Origin: Mesorhizobium helmanticense
GTDB taxonomy: Bacteria > Pseudomonadota > Alphaproteobacteria > Rhizobiales > Rhizobiaceae
Length of the DNA: 64,000 bases
NCBI RefSeq assembly: GCF_003034915.1
Contig: NZ_PZJX01000046.1
Coordinates: 1-64,000 of the forward strand
Reading direction: 5' to 3'
A program made the position numbers and the translations under genes. Positions within the stretch are counted from its first letter, which is position 1. Every line of letters starts with the position of its first letter. The notes under the pieces are model-generated. The model had not been told where the DNA came from and ran no database searches. It worked only from the letters and a program-made list of their open reading frames with translations. Below, in pieces: positions 45,707 through 55,219 of the stretch.

Positions 45707-47929
45707 CTAAGCTCTCCGGCCAACCGGCAAGATCGCTTGCGCGGTCGCCCGCGCCACGATCGCCTCCAGCGGCTCCGGCCGGTGCAGCAAATACCCCTGA
45801 CCGAAGGCAACGCCCATCTCCTGGAGGATCTCCAGCGTGTCCTGCCGCTCGACCTTTTCCGCCACCACGGAGCAGCCGAGGCTTTTGGCGATAGCGGAGA
45901 TGGCCGAGACGATTTCGCGATCGAAACGGCTTTGCGCGATATGTTCGATGAAGGAGCCGTCGATCTTGATCTGGTCGACGGGAAAGCGCCTGAGATATTC
46001 GAACGAGCTCATCCCTGCCCCGAAATCGTCGAGGCTGACGCGGCAATGCCGCTCGCGCGCCTTGCGCACGAACTCTTCGGCGGCACCGAAATTGGTGACG
46101 GCGGCCGTCTCCGTGATCTCGAAGCCGATGCCGAAATGCGGCGCGCCAGCTTCATCGATGGCGGCGTCGACGAAGTCCCAAAGCTGCGGGTCGCTCAGCG
46201 TCTGCGCCGACAGGTTGAAGCCGAGCGTGAGCGCCCCGGACTTCAGCGCCGGCCCATGCAGCGACAGCGCCGTCCTGATGATCCAGCGATCAAGCCTTGA
46301 TGCGATGCCGAACCGCTCCGCCACCGGGATGAATTCGCCCGGCTGGATCAGCTTTCCACTGCGCCCGACGAGCCGCGCCAGGACTTCGACTTGGCGGCTC
46401 TCTTGCCAGGGCTTTCCGAGCCGGTGGATTTCCTGGCCGAACAATTTCAGCCTGCCATCTTCCATGGCATCGACGGTGTCGGCCGCCAGCCGCGCCGCGT
46501 TCAGACCGCCAGAACCGGATGCTGACCCGGCGGAAAACACCGCGAAACGATTGCGCCCGGCAGCCTTGGCCGCATAGCAGGCGTCGTCGGCGCAGGCGAG
46601 CGCGTCGACCACGGTGGTGTTCCGGTCCTCAATGAAGGCGATGCCGACGCTGGCGGCGAGCTTGCGCGACGTCGCCGTCGAGCCGAGGTCAGCGTTGCGA
46701 ACCGCTGCGAGAACGGCGCCGGCGAGCCTCTCGGCCTGCCTTGCATCGCAATCGGGCACCAGCAGCGCGAACTCATCGCCGCCGAGGCGCGCCGCATGCG
46801 CCGACGATGGCAGGCAGCCCAGAATACCTTCGGCGACGCTCTTCAGCGCGAGGTCGCCGGCGGCGTGGCCGGCAAAGTCGTTGAGCGCCTTGAAGTAATC
46901 GAGATCGATGTAGAAAACCGCGAGTGGAAACTGCCGCCCCGTTGCGATGTCGTCGGCCAGCAGCCGGTCGAAGGCGACGCGGTTCAAAAGGCCGGTCAGG
47001 GCGTCGTGGTGAGCCGCATGGGCCAGTTCGTGCTCGCGCCGCTTCGCCTCGGTGATGTCGCGCACCGTACCCAGGATCTGGCCCGACGATTGCATGTCGG
47101 CGATGAAGCGCAGCAGGGATTCGATATGCCGGATCTCGCCGTCGCGCCGGATGATGCGGTATTGCGAGGCGACGACGTCACTTGTCTGCAGCGGCGCCAA
47201 GTGGGCCAGCTCGGCGGCGTCCCTGTCGTCGGGATGAAGATAGCTGTGCCAGAGGTCGCGCGGCACCTCGTCGGTATCGGAGACGAAGCCGAAGATCTCC
47301 CTGGTGCGGGCATCCCAATAGCTTTTGCGCGTGGCCAGATCGTGGTGCCAGATGCCGGTGCCGCTGGCCGCCAATGCCAGGCGAAAGCGCGCATTGACCT
47401 GTTCGAGCTCAGCTTCCGCTTCCTTCTGCTTGGTGATGTCGGTTTGAACGCCCATCACCCGAAGAGGCCGCCCTTCGGCATCGCGCTCGACCACGCCGCC
47501 GCGATCGAGAACCCATACCCAGTGGCCGTCCTTGTGCTTCAGCCTGATCTCGGTCTCGATGGAATCGGTCTGACCGGCGAGATGGCGTTCGCCGCTGGCC
47601 ACCGCTTGCTCACGATCGTCGGGATGCGTCAGCCGCAGCCAGAGATCGCTTGTCATGGCAAGCTCACCCTCGCCATAGCCAAGCATTTGCGACCACATTG
47701 GCGAATAGAAACAGTCGCCGCTCCGCAAATCCCAGTCCCAGACGCCTAGATGCGCGCGTTCAAGCGCCAGCGCCCAGAACTCCCCATTGCGCGTCTTGTC
47801 GTCGGCCATGCCCTGGTCCGCCCTCCGATCTCCGCCACTGTGCAGCAAAATCAGAGAAGAAACCGTTACTGCAAGCGGCGCCGCGGCGGCCATGGCATTT
47901 CGATCGAGCCGCCGGATTAGTCTGTTCAC
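45707..47929 (-). CDS. PAS-PAS-GGDEF-EAL cyclic-di-GMP protein
   Basis: The 740-residue protein has a short hydrophobic N-terminus (LAVTVSSLILLH), two PAS/PAC sensor domains (about 50-165 and 175-295; VMGVQTDITKQKEAE and ILGTVRDITEAKRRE ends), a GGDEF domain with intact RLGGDEFALL near 390, and an EAL domain from about 490. In EAL, the signature is EVLARL, with ITET, LDDFGAGMSSFEYL and IKIDGSFI present, and VVAEKVE in place of VAEGVE. It could make or cleave c-di-GMP. Confidence 0.85.
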   Translation of the reverse strand: MNRLIRRLDRNAMAAAAPLAVTVSSLILLHSGGDRRADQGMADDKTRNGEFWALALERAHLGVWDWDLRSGDCFYSPMWSQMLGYGEGELAMTSDLWLRLTHPDDREQAVASGERHLAGQTDSIETEIRLKHKDGHWVWVLDRGGVVERDAEGRPLRVMGVQTDITKQKEAEAELEQVNARFRLALAASGTGIWHHDLATRKSYWDARTREIFGFVSDTDEVPRDLWHSYLHPDDRDAAELAHLAPLQTSDVVASQYRIIRRDGEIRHIESLLRFIADMQSSGQILGTVRDITEAKRREHELAHAAHHDALTGLLNRVAFDRLLADDIATGRQFPLAVFYIDLDYFKALNDFAGHAAGDLALKSVAEGILGCLPSSAHAARLGGDEFALLVPDCDARQAERLAGAVLAAVRNADLGSTATSRKLAASVGIAFIEDRNTTVVDALACADDACYAAKAAGRNRFAVFSAGSASGSGGLNAARLAADTVDAMEDGRLKLFGQEIHRLGKPWQESRQVEVLARLVGRSGKLIQPGEFIPVAERFGIASRLDRWIIRTALSLHGPALKSGALTLGFNLSAQTLSDPQLWDFVDAAIDEAGAPHFGIGFEITETAAVTNFGAAEEFVRKARERHCRVSLDDFGAGMSSFEYLRRFPVDQIKIDGSFIEHIAQSRFDREIVSAISAIAKSLGCSVVAEKVERQDTLEILQEMGVAFGQGYLLHRPEPLEAIVARATAQAILPVGRRA

Positions 47930-48036
47930 TGCCAGGGCAAGCGGTCAATATTATCAATAATCATGATTTAGATTTCTGCTAATACCGAGAAGGCTCGCTC
48001 TGCGGTCAGAGTGGCCGCTGCGAACGGCGCGAGGAC

Positions 48037-48714
48037 TTGAAGATGCTCAACCCGGCTGACTATGGCGGCAAGGAAGCCGACATCGTGCGGGCGCTGGAGG
48101 AAGACATCATCTTCGGCAGGCTGGAGCCCGGCGCGCGACTGGTCGAGGACGTGCTGCTCGCCCGCTTCCCGGTGTCGCGCCACACCATCCGCCAGGCGCT
48201 CTACCAGCTCGAAAAGCTCGGCGTCGTCACCCGCGAGCGCAACAAGGGCGCGGCGGTGCGGCGGCTGTCGCCGGACGAAGTGCGCCAGATCTACGAAGTG
48301 CGCGAACTCCTGCAGCGGCAGGCGGCGCTGATGATCCCGCTGCCGGCGAGCGAGGCCTTGATCGCCGAACTGATGGAGATCCACCGCGCCTACAGCGCCC
48401 ATGTCGACGCCCACTATCTGCGCGGCATCCATGAGACCAACGACCGCTTCCACCTGACCATGTTGTCTGCCTGCGGCAACGACTACCTGGTGTCGTCGAT
48501 CGATCATTACATGCGGCTCAGCCTGCCGGTGCGGGCCAACTCGCTGGCGGACCGCGAGGAGCTCGAAGTCTCGCGCCAGCACCACTGGCTCATGATCGAG
48601 GCAATGAAGCGTAGGGACAATTGGGTGCTGGCCCAGCTCTGCGTCGACCATCTGCAGCCGAGCAAGGTGTTTTACCTCAAGGAAATCGAGAAGACGGGCG
48701 AAGACGCGGTATAG
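48037..48714 (+). CDS. GntR-family regulator (FadR/FCD type)
   Basis: The 225-residue protein has an N-terminal winged helix (DIVRALEEDIIFGRLEPGARL, LLARFPVSRHTIRQALYQLEKLGVV) and a helical FCD effector domain with metal-type histidines (ETNDRFHLTML, QHHWLMIEAMKR). Its end faces the end of the liv operon (39-base gap). It may control that transporter or a linked pathway. Confidence 0.8.
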   Translation: MKMLNPADYGGKEADIVRALEEDIIFGRLEPGARLVEDVLLARFPVSRHTIRQALYQLEKLGVVTRERNKGAAVRRLSPDEVRQIYEVRELLQRQAALMIPLPASEALIAELMEIHRAYSAHVDAHYLRGIHETNDRFHLTMLSACGNDYLVSSIDHYMRLSLPVRANSLADREELEVSRQHHWLMIEAMKRRDNWVLAQLCVDHLQPSKVFYLKEIEKTGEDAV

Positions 48715-48753
48715 GGCGCGCGGCCTTCGCGCAAGCAGCTCAATCTGGCGCAA

Positions 48754-49749
48754 TCAGCCCTTGCCGCCCTCGCCCCCTTCAGCCGGTGCCAGCCACCGCG
48801 CATAGAGTTCGCCGACGATGCCGCGCCTGAAGATGAGCACGCAGATCATGAAGATCAGCCCGGTGGCGATGGTCACCGGAAAGCCCGACGTGGCAAGCGT
48901 GTTTTCCAGGCCGACGACGAGGCCGGCGCCGACGGCCGGCCCGGCCATGGTGCCGATACCGCCGAGCAGGTTCATCAAGATGACCTCGCCCGACATCTGC
49001 CAGGTGACGTCGGTGAGCGTCGCGAACTGGAACACGATTGCCTTTGTGGCGCCCGCAAGCCCCGCCAACGCCGCCGACATGACGAAGGCGGCAAGCTTGT
49101 ACCGTCCGACCGAATAGCCGAGCGAGATGGCGCGGTTTTCGTTCTCGCGGATCGAGCGCAGGATCATGCCGAAGGGCGAATTGACGATGCGCCAGATGGC
49201 GAACACGCCGATCAGGAAGATGGCCAGCACGACATAGTACATGTTCATCGCAACATTCAGGTCGAGGATGCCGAAGAGAGTGCCGCGCGGCACACCCTGG
49301 ATGCCGTCCTCGCCTTCGGTGAACGGCGCCTGCACGCAGAAGAAGTAGAACATCTGCGCCAGCGCCAGCGTGATCATGGCGAAATAGATGCCTTGCCGGC
49401 GAATGGCGAAGAAACCCATGACCAGCCCGAGCACCGCCGCGCCGCCCATGCCGAGCAGAATGCCGGCCTCGGGCGGCCAGCCCCATGCCTTGACGGCATA
49501 GGCGCAGAAATAGGCCGCTCCCCCGAAAAAGGTGGCATGGCCGAAGGAGAGCAGCCCGGTATAGCCGAGCAGCAGGTTGAAGGCGCAGGCAAACAGCGCG
49601 AAGCACAGCATCTTCATGATGAAGATCGGGTAGACGAAGAAGGGCGCCGCAATCAGCGCCACTATGCCCAGCGCCACCAAGGCCCGTTCCAGCCTGACCG
49701 AGGCAGCGTTGCGCTCGTCTTGAAGCGTCAGTTCGCTCATCTCAGGCAT
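48754..49749 (-). CDS. livM: Branched-chain amino acid-type ABC transporter permease LivM
   Basis: The 331-residue protein has a cytoplasmic N-terminus, 8-10 membrane segments, the LLLGYTGLLSFGHATFFG segment and the permease signature region GMILRSIRENENRAISLGYSVGRYKLAAFV, typical of LivM. It is last in the livK-G-F-H-M operon and overlaps livH by 8 bases. Confidence 0.9.
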   Translation of the reverse strand: MPEMSELTLQDERNAASVRLERALVALGIVALIAAPFFVYPIFIMKMLCFALFACAFNLLLGYTGLLSFGHATFFGGAAYFCAYAVKAWGWPPEAGILLGMGGAAVLGLVMGFFAIRRQGIYFAMITLALAQMFYFFCVQAPFTEGEDGIQGVPRGTLFGILDLNVAMNMYYVVLAIFLIGVFAIWRIVNSPFGMILRSIRENENRAISLGYSVGRYKLAAFVMSAALAGLAGATKAIVFQFATLTDVTWQMSGEVILMNLLGGIGTMAGPAVGAGLVVGLENTLATSGFPVTIATGLIFMICVLIFRRGIVGELYARWLAPAEGGEGGKG

Positions 49750-50629
49750 CCCTTCCGAACAGGCCGGCCGGCCGCAACAGAAGCACGATCGCCATGATGA
49801 CGAAGACGACGAGGTTCGACGCCTCGGGATAGAACACCTTGGTCAGGCCCTCGGCGAGGCCGAGCATGTAGCCGGTGACGATGGCACCGAGGATCGAGCC
49901 CATGCCGCCGATCACGACGACCGCGAAGACGACGATGATCAGATCCGACCCCATCAGCGGGCTGACCTGGTAGACGGGCGCCGCCAGAATGCCGGCAAGG
50001 CCGGCGAGTGCCGCGCCAAGCCCGTAGGTGAGCGTGAGCAGCAGCGGCACGTTGACGCCGAACGCCTGGACGAGTTCCGGATTCTCCGTCGCGGCGCGCA
50101 GGTAGGAGCCGAGCCTGGTCTTCTCGATCAGGAGCCAGGTGCCGATGCAGACGACAAGCGAGGCCACCACGACCCAGCCGCGATAGTTGGGCAGGAACAT
50201 GAAGCCGAGATTGGTGCCGCCGGCAAGCAGCGACGGCACGGCATAGGGATTGCCCGAGACGCCGTAGTAGAACCGGAACACGCCTTCGATGACCAGCGCC
50301 ATGCCGAACGTGAAGAGCAGGCCGTAGAGCGGATCGAGCCGGTAGAGCCTGGACAGCGCCGCGCGTTCGACCGCCATGCCGAAGACGCCGACGGCAAGCG
50401 GCACCAGGATCAGCGCCGGCAAATAGCCGATGCCGAGATGGACGAGCAGGAGATAGCCGATGAAGGCGCCGAGCATGTAGAGCGCGCCATGGGCGAAATT
50501 GATGATGCGCAGCAGGCCGAAGATGACGGCCAGCCCGAGGCTGAGCATGGCGTAGAAGGAGCCGTTGATCAACCCGACCAGCAACTGTCCGAGCAGGGCC
50601 TGGATGGGGATGCCGAAGATCATCGTCAT
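49742..50629 (-). CDS. livH: Branched-chain amino acid-type ABC transporter permease LivH
   Basis: The 295-residue membrane protein has the LivH-type start (LLVGLINGSFYAMLSLGLAVI), FGLLRIINFAHGALYMLGAF, and the coupling loop GSYLRAATENPELVQAFGVNV. It pairs with LivM to form the pore. Seven bases follow the livF stop. Confidence 0.9.
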   Translation of the reverse strand: MTMIFGIPIQALLGQLLVGLINGSFYAMLSLGLAVIFGLLRIINFAHGALYMLGAFIGYLLLVHLGIGYLPALILVPLAVGVFGMAVERAALSRLYRLDPLYGLLFTFGMALVIEGVFRFYYGVSGNPYAVPSLLAGGTNLGFMFLPNYRGWVVVASLVVCIGTWLLIEKTRLGSYLRAATENPELVQAFGVNVPLLLTLTYGLGAALAGLAGILAAPVYQVSPLMGSDLIIVVFAVVVIGGMGSILGAIVTGYMLGLAEGLTKVFYPEASNLVVFVIMAIVLLLRPAGLFGRDA

Positions 50630-50636
50630 GGCGCCG

Positions 50637-51341
50637 TCATACCCCCAGCACCTCGTGCAGCGTTTCGGTGTGCGCGGCGAGTTCCGCGACCGGGAACCCC
50701 TCCAGCACCTTGCCGTGCTCCATCAGATAGAAGCGGTCGGCAATGCGGGCGGCGAAGCGGAAATTCTGCTCGACCAGCAGGATCGTCATGCCGCGCTTCT
50801 TCAAGGTCGCCAGCAATTCGCCGATGCGCTGCACGATGACCGGCGCGAGACCCTCGGTGGGTTCGTCGAGAAGCAGCATCTGCACGCCCGTCCGCAAGAT
50901 GCGGGCGATCGCCAGCATCTGCTGTTCGCCGCCGGACAGCCTGGTGCCCGGGCTGTTGCGGCGCTCCTTCAGATTGGGGAAGAGGTCGAATATCTCCTCG
51001 ACGCTCATGCCGCCCTCGGCCACCACCGGCGGCAGGACCAGGTTCTCGTCGACGCTCAGCGTGGCGAAGATGCCGCGTTCCTCGGGCACGAAGCCGAGGC
51101 CCTGATGGGCGACGCGGTGCAACGGCAGGCCGATCAAGTCGCTGCCGTTGAAGAAGACGCTTCCCTCTCGCTTGCGAACCAGCCCCATGATGGCGCGCAG
51201 CGTGGTGGTCTTGCCGACGCCGTTGCGGCCGAGCAAGGTCACGGTCTCGCCGCGATAGACGTCGAGGTTCACGCCATGCAGCGCATGGCCCTCGCCGTAC
51301 CAGGCATGGAGGTCGCGCACGGCAAGCAGCGGCTCACTCAT
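50637..51341 (-). CDS. livF: ABC transporter ATP-binding protein LivF
   Basis: The 234-residue ATPase has Walker A GRNGVGKTT near residue 38, signature LSGGEQQMLAIAR, Walker B LLLDEPTEGLAP and a switch histidine region (TILLVEQNFRFAARIAD). Start MSEPLLAVRDL is in frame with the longer track and overlaps livG by 8 bases. LivF-type in length and sequence. Confidence 0.9.
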   Translation of the reverse strand: MSEPLLAVRDLHAWYGEGHALHGVNLDVYRGETVTLLGRNGVGKTTTLRAIMGLVRKREGSVFFNGSDLIGLPLHRVAHQGLGFVPEERGIFATLSVDENLVLPPVVAEGGMSVEEIFDLFPNLKERRNSPGTRLSGGEQQMLAIARILRTGVQMLLLDEPTEGLAPVIVQRIGELLATLKKRGMTILLVEQNFRFAARIADRFYLMEHGKVLEGFPVAELAAHTETLHEVLGV

Positions 51342-52134
51342 GCTCCGTCCCCATATAGGCGACCCGGACCCGCTCATCCTGGCTCACCGTCGCATAATCG
51401 CCGGCCGCAAGCACCTCGCCGCGCTGCATCACAGTGATCCAGTCGCAGAGATCGGCGACAACGGTCAGATTGTGCTCGACCATCAGCACGGCGCGATCGC
51501 GCGCCAGCCCACGGATGATCCCGGAGATCGTGCCGACATCCTCGTGCCCCATGCCGGCCATCGGCTCGTCGAGCAAAAGCACCTTCGGGTCGAGCGCCAG
51601 CGTGGTGGCGATCTCCAGCACGCGCTTCCTGCCATAGGAGAGATCGCCGGCGAGCCGGTGCGCCGCATCGTCGAGGCCGACGATGCCGAGCAACTCCCGC
51701 GCCCGCGGCGTGAGTTCGTCGAGCGCCGCCAGCGAGCGCCAGAACTGGAAGCCCAGCCCGCCCGGCCGCTGCAGCGCGACGCGCACATTGTCGAGGACGC
51801 TCAGATGCGGAAAGATCGCCGATATCTGGAACGAGCGGACCAGGCCCATCCGCGCCACCCTGGCCGGCGAGGTCCGGGTGATGTCCGTGCCCAGCAGTTC
51901 GATCCTGCCGCTGGTCGGCTGCAGGAATTTTGTCAGCAGGTTGAAGATGGTGGTCTTGCCGGCGCCGTTCGGCCCGATCAGCGCGTGGATCTTGCCGTGG
52001 TGGACGTCGAGGTCGACGTCCTTCACCGCGACGAAACCGGCGAAGTCGCGCCTGAGGCCGCGGGCGGAAAGCACCACCCGCGGCCTGTCCTCAGCACTGT
52101 CCGGCCGGGCGGCCAGAGCCGTTGCCGACATCAC
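51334..52134 (-). CDS. livG: ABC transporter ATP-binding protein LivG
   Basis: The 266-residue ATPase has Walker A GPNGAGKTT, a LivG-type long loop (ITRTSPARVARMGLVRSFQI), signature DLSYGRKRVLEIATTLA, Walker B VLLLDEPMAGM and VLMVEHNLTVVADL. Four bases overlap with livK. Confidence 0.9.
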   Translation of the reverse strand: MMSATALAARPDSAEDRPRVVLSARGLRRDFAGFVAVKDVDLDVHHGKIHALIGPNGAGKTTIFNLLTKFLQPTSGRIELLGTDITRTSPARVARMGLVRSFQISAIFPHLSVLDNVRVALQRPGGLGFQFWRSLAALDELTPRARELLGIVGLDDAAHRLAGDLSYGRKRVLEIATTLALDPKVLLLDEPMAGMGHEDVGTISGIIRGLARDRAVLMVEHNLTVVADLCDWITVMQRGEVLAAGDYATVSQDERVRVAYMGTEHE

Positions 52135-53339
52135 TTGGTGACGAGCGGGCAGCCGCTATCCTCGGCCTTCATGAAGGCCTGGTCGCCCGGAATGGTCGCG
52201 AGATAGGTGTAATAGTCCCAGTCTTTCTTGCTCTCCTCTGGCTTCTTGACCTGATAGAGATACATGTCGTGCACCATCGAGCCGTCGGCCTGCACCTTGC
52301 CGTTGGCGGTGAAGACGTCGTCGACCGGCATCTCGTGCAGTTGCTTGGCCACCGCCTCGGTCTCGTCGGTGCCGGCCTTGTCGATGGCCTTCAGATACTG
52401 CGTCACCGCCGAATAGGTTCCGGCCTGGATCATGTTCGGCATCCTGTTGGTGCGCTTGAAGAAGCGGTCGGCGAAATCGCGGCTCTTGTCGTCGCGGTCC
52501 CAGTAATAGCCTTCGGTCAGCACGACGCCCTGTGCTGCCTGCAGACCAAGCCCGTGCACCTCGGCCAGCGTGAACAGAAGTGCGGCGAGCCGCTGGCCGC
52601 CGGCGACGAGGCCGAACTCAGCCGCCTGCTTGATCGAGTTGGAAGTGTCGAGGCCGGCATTGGCAAGGCCGATGATCTTGGCGCCGGAAGACTGCGCCTG
52701 CAGCAGGAAGGACGAATAGTCTGTAGAGCCCAAGGGATAACGCACCTCGCCCAGCACCTTGCCGCCGCTCGCCTCGACGACCTTGGCGGTCTGCTCCTTC
52801 AGCGAATAGCCGAAGGCGTAGTCGACGGTGATGAAATACCAGCTGTCGCCGCCCTGCTGCACCAGCGCGCCGCCGGTGCCGACTGCCTGGGAATGGGTGT
52901 CGTAGGCCCAGTGGAAACCATAGGGCGAGCATTGCTTGCCGGTAAGGTCGGTCGAAGCCGCGCCAGTGACGATGTCGATCTTCTTCTTTTCCTTGGAAAG
53001 GCCCTGCACGGCAAGCGCCACCGAGGACGTCGTCAGTTCCATGATCGCATCGACCTGCTCGGTGTCGTACCATTGGCGCGCGATGTTGGAGGCTATGTCC
53101 GGCTTGTTCTGGTGGTCGGCGCTGATGACCTCGATCGGCGCGCCCTGGACCTTGCCGCCAAAATCCTCGACGGCCATCTTGGCTGCCTCGACCGACCATT
53201 TGCCGCCGAAATCGGCGTAGACGCCCGACTGATCGTTGAGGATGCCGATCTTGACCTTGCCGTCGGAGATTTCGCCCGCTGCCGCAGGCATCGCGGTCGC
53301 CGCCAGCAGCGCGACAGAAACGAGATAGGACGCTTTCAC
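52131..53339 (-). CDS. livK: Periplasmic substrate-binding protein of the liv transporter
   Basis: A GTG start with GGGAGG nine bases upstream gives 402 residues with a signal peptide (SVALLAATAMPAAAG). The mature part is a type I periplasmic-binding fold (VKIGILNDQSGVYADFGGKW, VQGAPIEVISADHQNKPDIA, NIARQWYDTEQVDAIMELTT). Relatives in this branch bind varied ligands (aromatic or amide compounds as well as leucine/valine), so the substrate is open. Confidence 0.85.
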   Translation of the reverse strand: MKASYLVSVALLAATAMPAAAGEISDGKVKIGILNDQSGVYADFGGKWSVEAAKMAVEDFGGKVQGAPIEVISADHQNKPDIASNIARQWYDTEQVDAIMELTTSSVALAVQGLSKEKKKIDIVTGAASTDLTGKQCSPYGFHWAYDTHSQAVGTGGALVQQGGDSWYFITVDYAFGYSLKEQTAKVVEASGGKVLGEVRYPLGSTDYSSFLLQAQSSGAKIIGLANAGLDTSNSIKQAAEFGLVAGGQRLAALLFTLAEVHGLGLQAAQGVVLTEGYYWDRDDKSRDFADRFFKRTNRMPNMIQAGTYSAVTQYLKAIDKAGTDETEAVAKQLHEMPVDDVFTANGKVQADGSMVHDMYLYQVKKPEESKKDWDYYTYLATIPGDQAFMKAEDSGCPLVTK

Positions 53340-53712
53340 CGGTATTTTCCTCCCTTATGGCCAACCGCGGCAAACGCGGCAGCCTGACCATGGTTCAACT
53401 TGACCGTCCGATTTCTTGAGAATACGGGCAGCGTCCCGCTTGCTATTCCTCCATCTAGCGGGATCACGCCGCTGCGTGCCTGGGATGCACGGGCAGCGAG
53501 CCTAGCATCCACCCCAAGGCCCGAGAATGCTATTTTCGTAGCATGCCGCGCCCCGCCCCGGCTGGTTGGTCACGACTGCGTGAGGGGTCGCCCCTGGCGA
53601 TGGTGGCATTGCCCGCCCTCACTTTGAAGGAGCGGCAGCGTATCAACTCGACACCCGGGGCCGCTGCCGCTAACGGTGCCAGCGACTGACTTTGCACAGG
53701 ACAACGGCCGGG
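53340..53712. other. Gap between livK and the LysE-type gene
   Basis: Divergent promoter region; no gene supported. The livK side has a good ribosome site. Some GC-rich stretches but no clear operator seen. Confidence 0.4.
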
Positions 53713-54273
53713 ATGCTCGACCTCGATCTGCTGGCACTGGGCGGGCTGCTGCTGACGCCGGGACCAACCAACATTCTGCTGGCCTTTTCGGCTGTTTCAT
53801 CGGGGCTGCGGCGCGCTGTCCCGATGCTGGGCGCGGCCGTGCTCGCCTATGTGGTGGTGATCTTGGCGGTTGCCGCACTCACTGCCCTGGTCGCGACAGG
53901 CAGCCAGGTCGAAATACGGACCGGCATGAAGATCTGCGCCGTTCTGTGGCTGCTCTGGCTTGCCTACCGCGTCTGGACAGGGAGTGACGATGGTATCGAT
54001 GGCCGGCTTGTGACGGCGAGGCAGGTTTTCGTTACCACGCTCGTCAACCCCAAGGCGATGATCGTCGCCCTGCTCGTTCAGTCCGAGGGCACGACGATCC
54101 GGTTTCTGGTCGAGATCGCCGTGCTTGTCTGCCTGGCCGGGGCCGCCTGGATCGTCACCGGGCTTGTGGTTCGCCGCAGCGGCTCCAGCCTTCTCAGCCA
54201 GCGGTTATTGCGACGAGCAAGCGCTATTTGCCTCGCCGGTTTCGGGATCATCCTTGCGGGCGCGGGCCTGTAG
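53713..54273 (+). CDS. LysE-family amino acid exporter
   Basis: The 186-residue membrane protein (start MLDLDLLALGGLL) has LLTPGPTNILLAFSAVSSGL, the PGP motif of the LysE/RhtB family, and VTTLVNPKAMIVALL, the typical second half motif. About five or six spans. Probably exports an amino acid or related compound. Confidence 0.8.
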   Translation: MLDLDLLALGGLLLTPGPTNILLAFSAVSSGLRRAVPMLGAAVLAYVVVILAVAALTALVATGSQVEIRTGMKICAVLWLLWLAYRVWTGSDDGIDGRLVTARQVFVTTLVNPKAMIVALLVQSEGTTIRFLVEIAVLVCLAGAAWIVTGLVVRRSGSSLLSQRLLRRASAICLAGFGIILAGAGL

Positions 54274-54291
54274 ACCGCCCAGCGGCCAGGT

Positions 54292-54888
54292 TTACCTCTT
54301 CCCCTGCGGGTAGATCGTCTCGCCGCGCTTCAGCATCTCGACAAAGGTCTCGATCTTCTTCCTGCGTCCGGCTTCGGTCTTCATATTGTGCGTGCGGAAG
54401 GCGAGCGCGAAGCGGTTCTGCGCGCTGAGCCTGGCCAGCATCTCCCTCGCCTTCGGCTCGGCGTCGATCGCCGCCTGGAGATCGCTCGGGATCTGCATAT
54501 CCCCGCTTCTGTAGGCGCGGTCCCAGCGACCGTCGGCCTTGGCCGCCTCGACCTGTATCAATCCGTGCCCGGTCATCCGCCCCTCCTCGATCAGCCGGGC
54601 GACATTGTCGATGTTGATCTGGCTCCAGATGCTTCTCCTGCCGCGCGGCGTGTAGCGCTGCAGATAGCTTTTCTCGTCGAGCCCCTTGCGCACGGCATCG
54701 ATCCAGCCAAAGCACAGCACCACGTCGATCGCCTCCTTCTGCGTGATCGACGCCAGCCCCGAACCCACCTTGTGGATTTTGATCCAGACCTCGGTTTCCG
54801 TGTCGTGATGCTTGCCGAGCCAGGCATGGAAACTCCCGGCATCCTTGAATTCGTGCACCTTGTCTGGGTCGACCTTGACCGGGGCCAT
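54292..54888 (-). CDS. YdeI/OmpD-associated family protein
   Basis: The 198-residue protein has the family order: FHAWLGKHHDTETEVWIKIHK, ITQKEAIDVVLCFGWIDAVR, RYTPRGRRSIWSQINIDNVARLIEEGRM, and C-terminal FRTHNMKTEAGRRKKIETFVEMLKRGE. Function unclear; some members affect peptide or antibiotic tolerance. Start MAPVKVD chosen over the long frame. Confidence 0.8.
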   Translation of the reverse strand: MAPVKVDPDKVHEFKDAGSFHAWLGKHHDTETEVWIKIHKVGSGLASITQKEAIDVVLCFGWIDAVRKGLDEKSYLQRYTPRGRRSIWSQINIDNVARLIEEGRMTGHGLIQVEAAKADGRWDRAYRSGDMQIPSDLQAAIDAEPKAREMLARLSAQNRFALAFRTHNMKTEAGRRKKIETFVEMLKRGETIYPQGKR

Positions 54889-54988
54889 TAGAAGACGCGC
54901 CTTTGTGGAAGCGCCATCGATTTCCTCCTCGCTGCCCGCCTTCACATGATGAAGCAGCAACCAAGCCGCCGTTGCAAGGCTGGCGACT

Positions 54989-55186
54989 TCACCCCTCCGG
55001 AATCCTGAACACCACATCGGCCCGGCCGTAGCCGCCATCGGCGACCTCCTCGATCAGCACCATCGTGTAGGGGCGCACGTTTTCGCCGAACATCTCGACG
55101 AACAGGGCTGTGGTCTTGTGGACGAGGTCCTCCTTCTGTCCGGTGGACAGCGCGCGCTCAGGCACCTTGAAATTTGCAAACGGCAT
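54989..55186 (-). CDS. 4-oxalocrotonate tautomerase-like protein
   Basis: The 65-residue protein begins MPFANFKVPERALSTGQKED, with the catalytic Pro after the initiator Met, and has YTMVLIEEVADGGYGRADVVF, as in the tautomerase superfamily. It lies 33 bases after the SDR gene and is probably cotranscribed with it. Confidence 0.75.
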   Translation of the reverse strand: MPFANFKVPERALSTGQKEDLVHKTTALFVEMFGENVRPYTMVLIEEVADGGYGRADVVFRIPEG

Positions 55187-55219
55187 GATGTCGATTTCCT
55201 GTGGGTTGTTGGAGAAAAG

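Noticed and set aside
47968..48753. Minus-strand frame of 261 codons opposite the GntR gene
   Set aside because: Histidine- and arginine-rich antisense shadow of a clear regulator gene.
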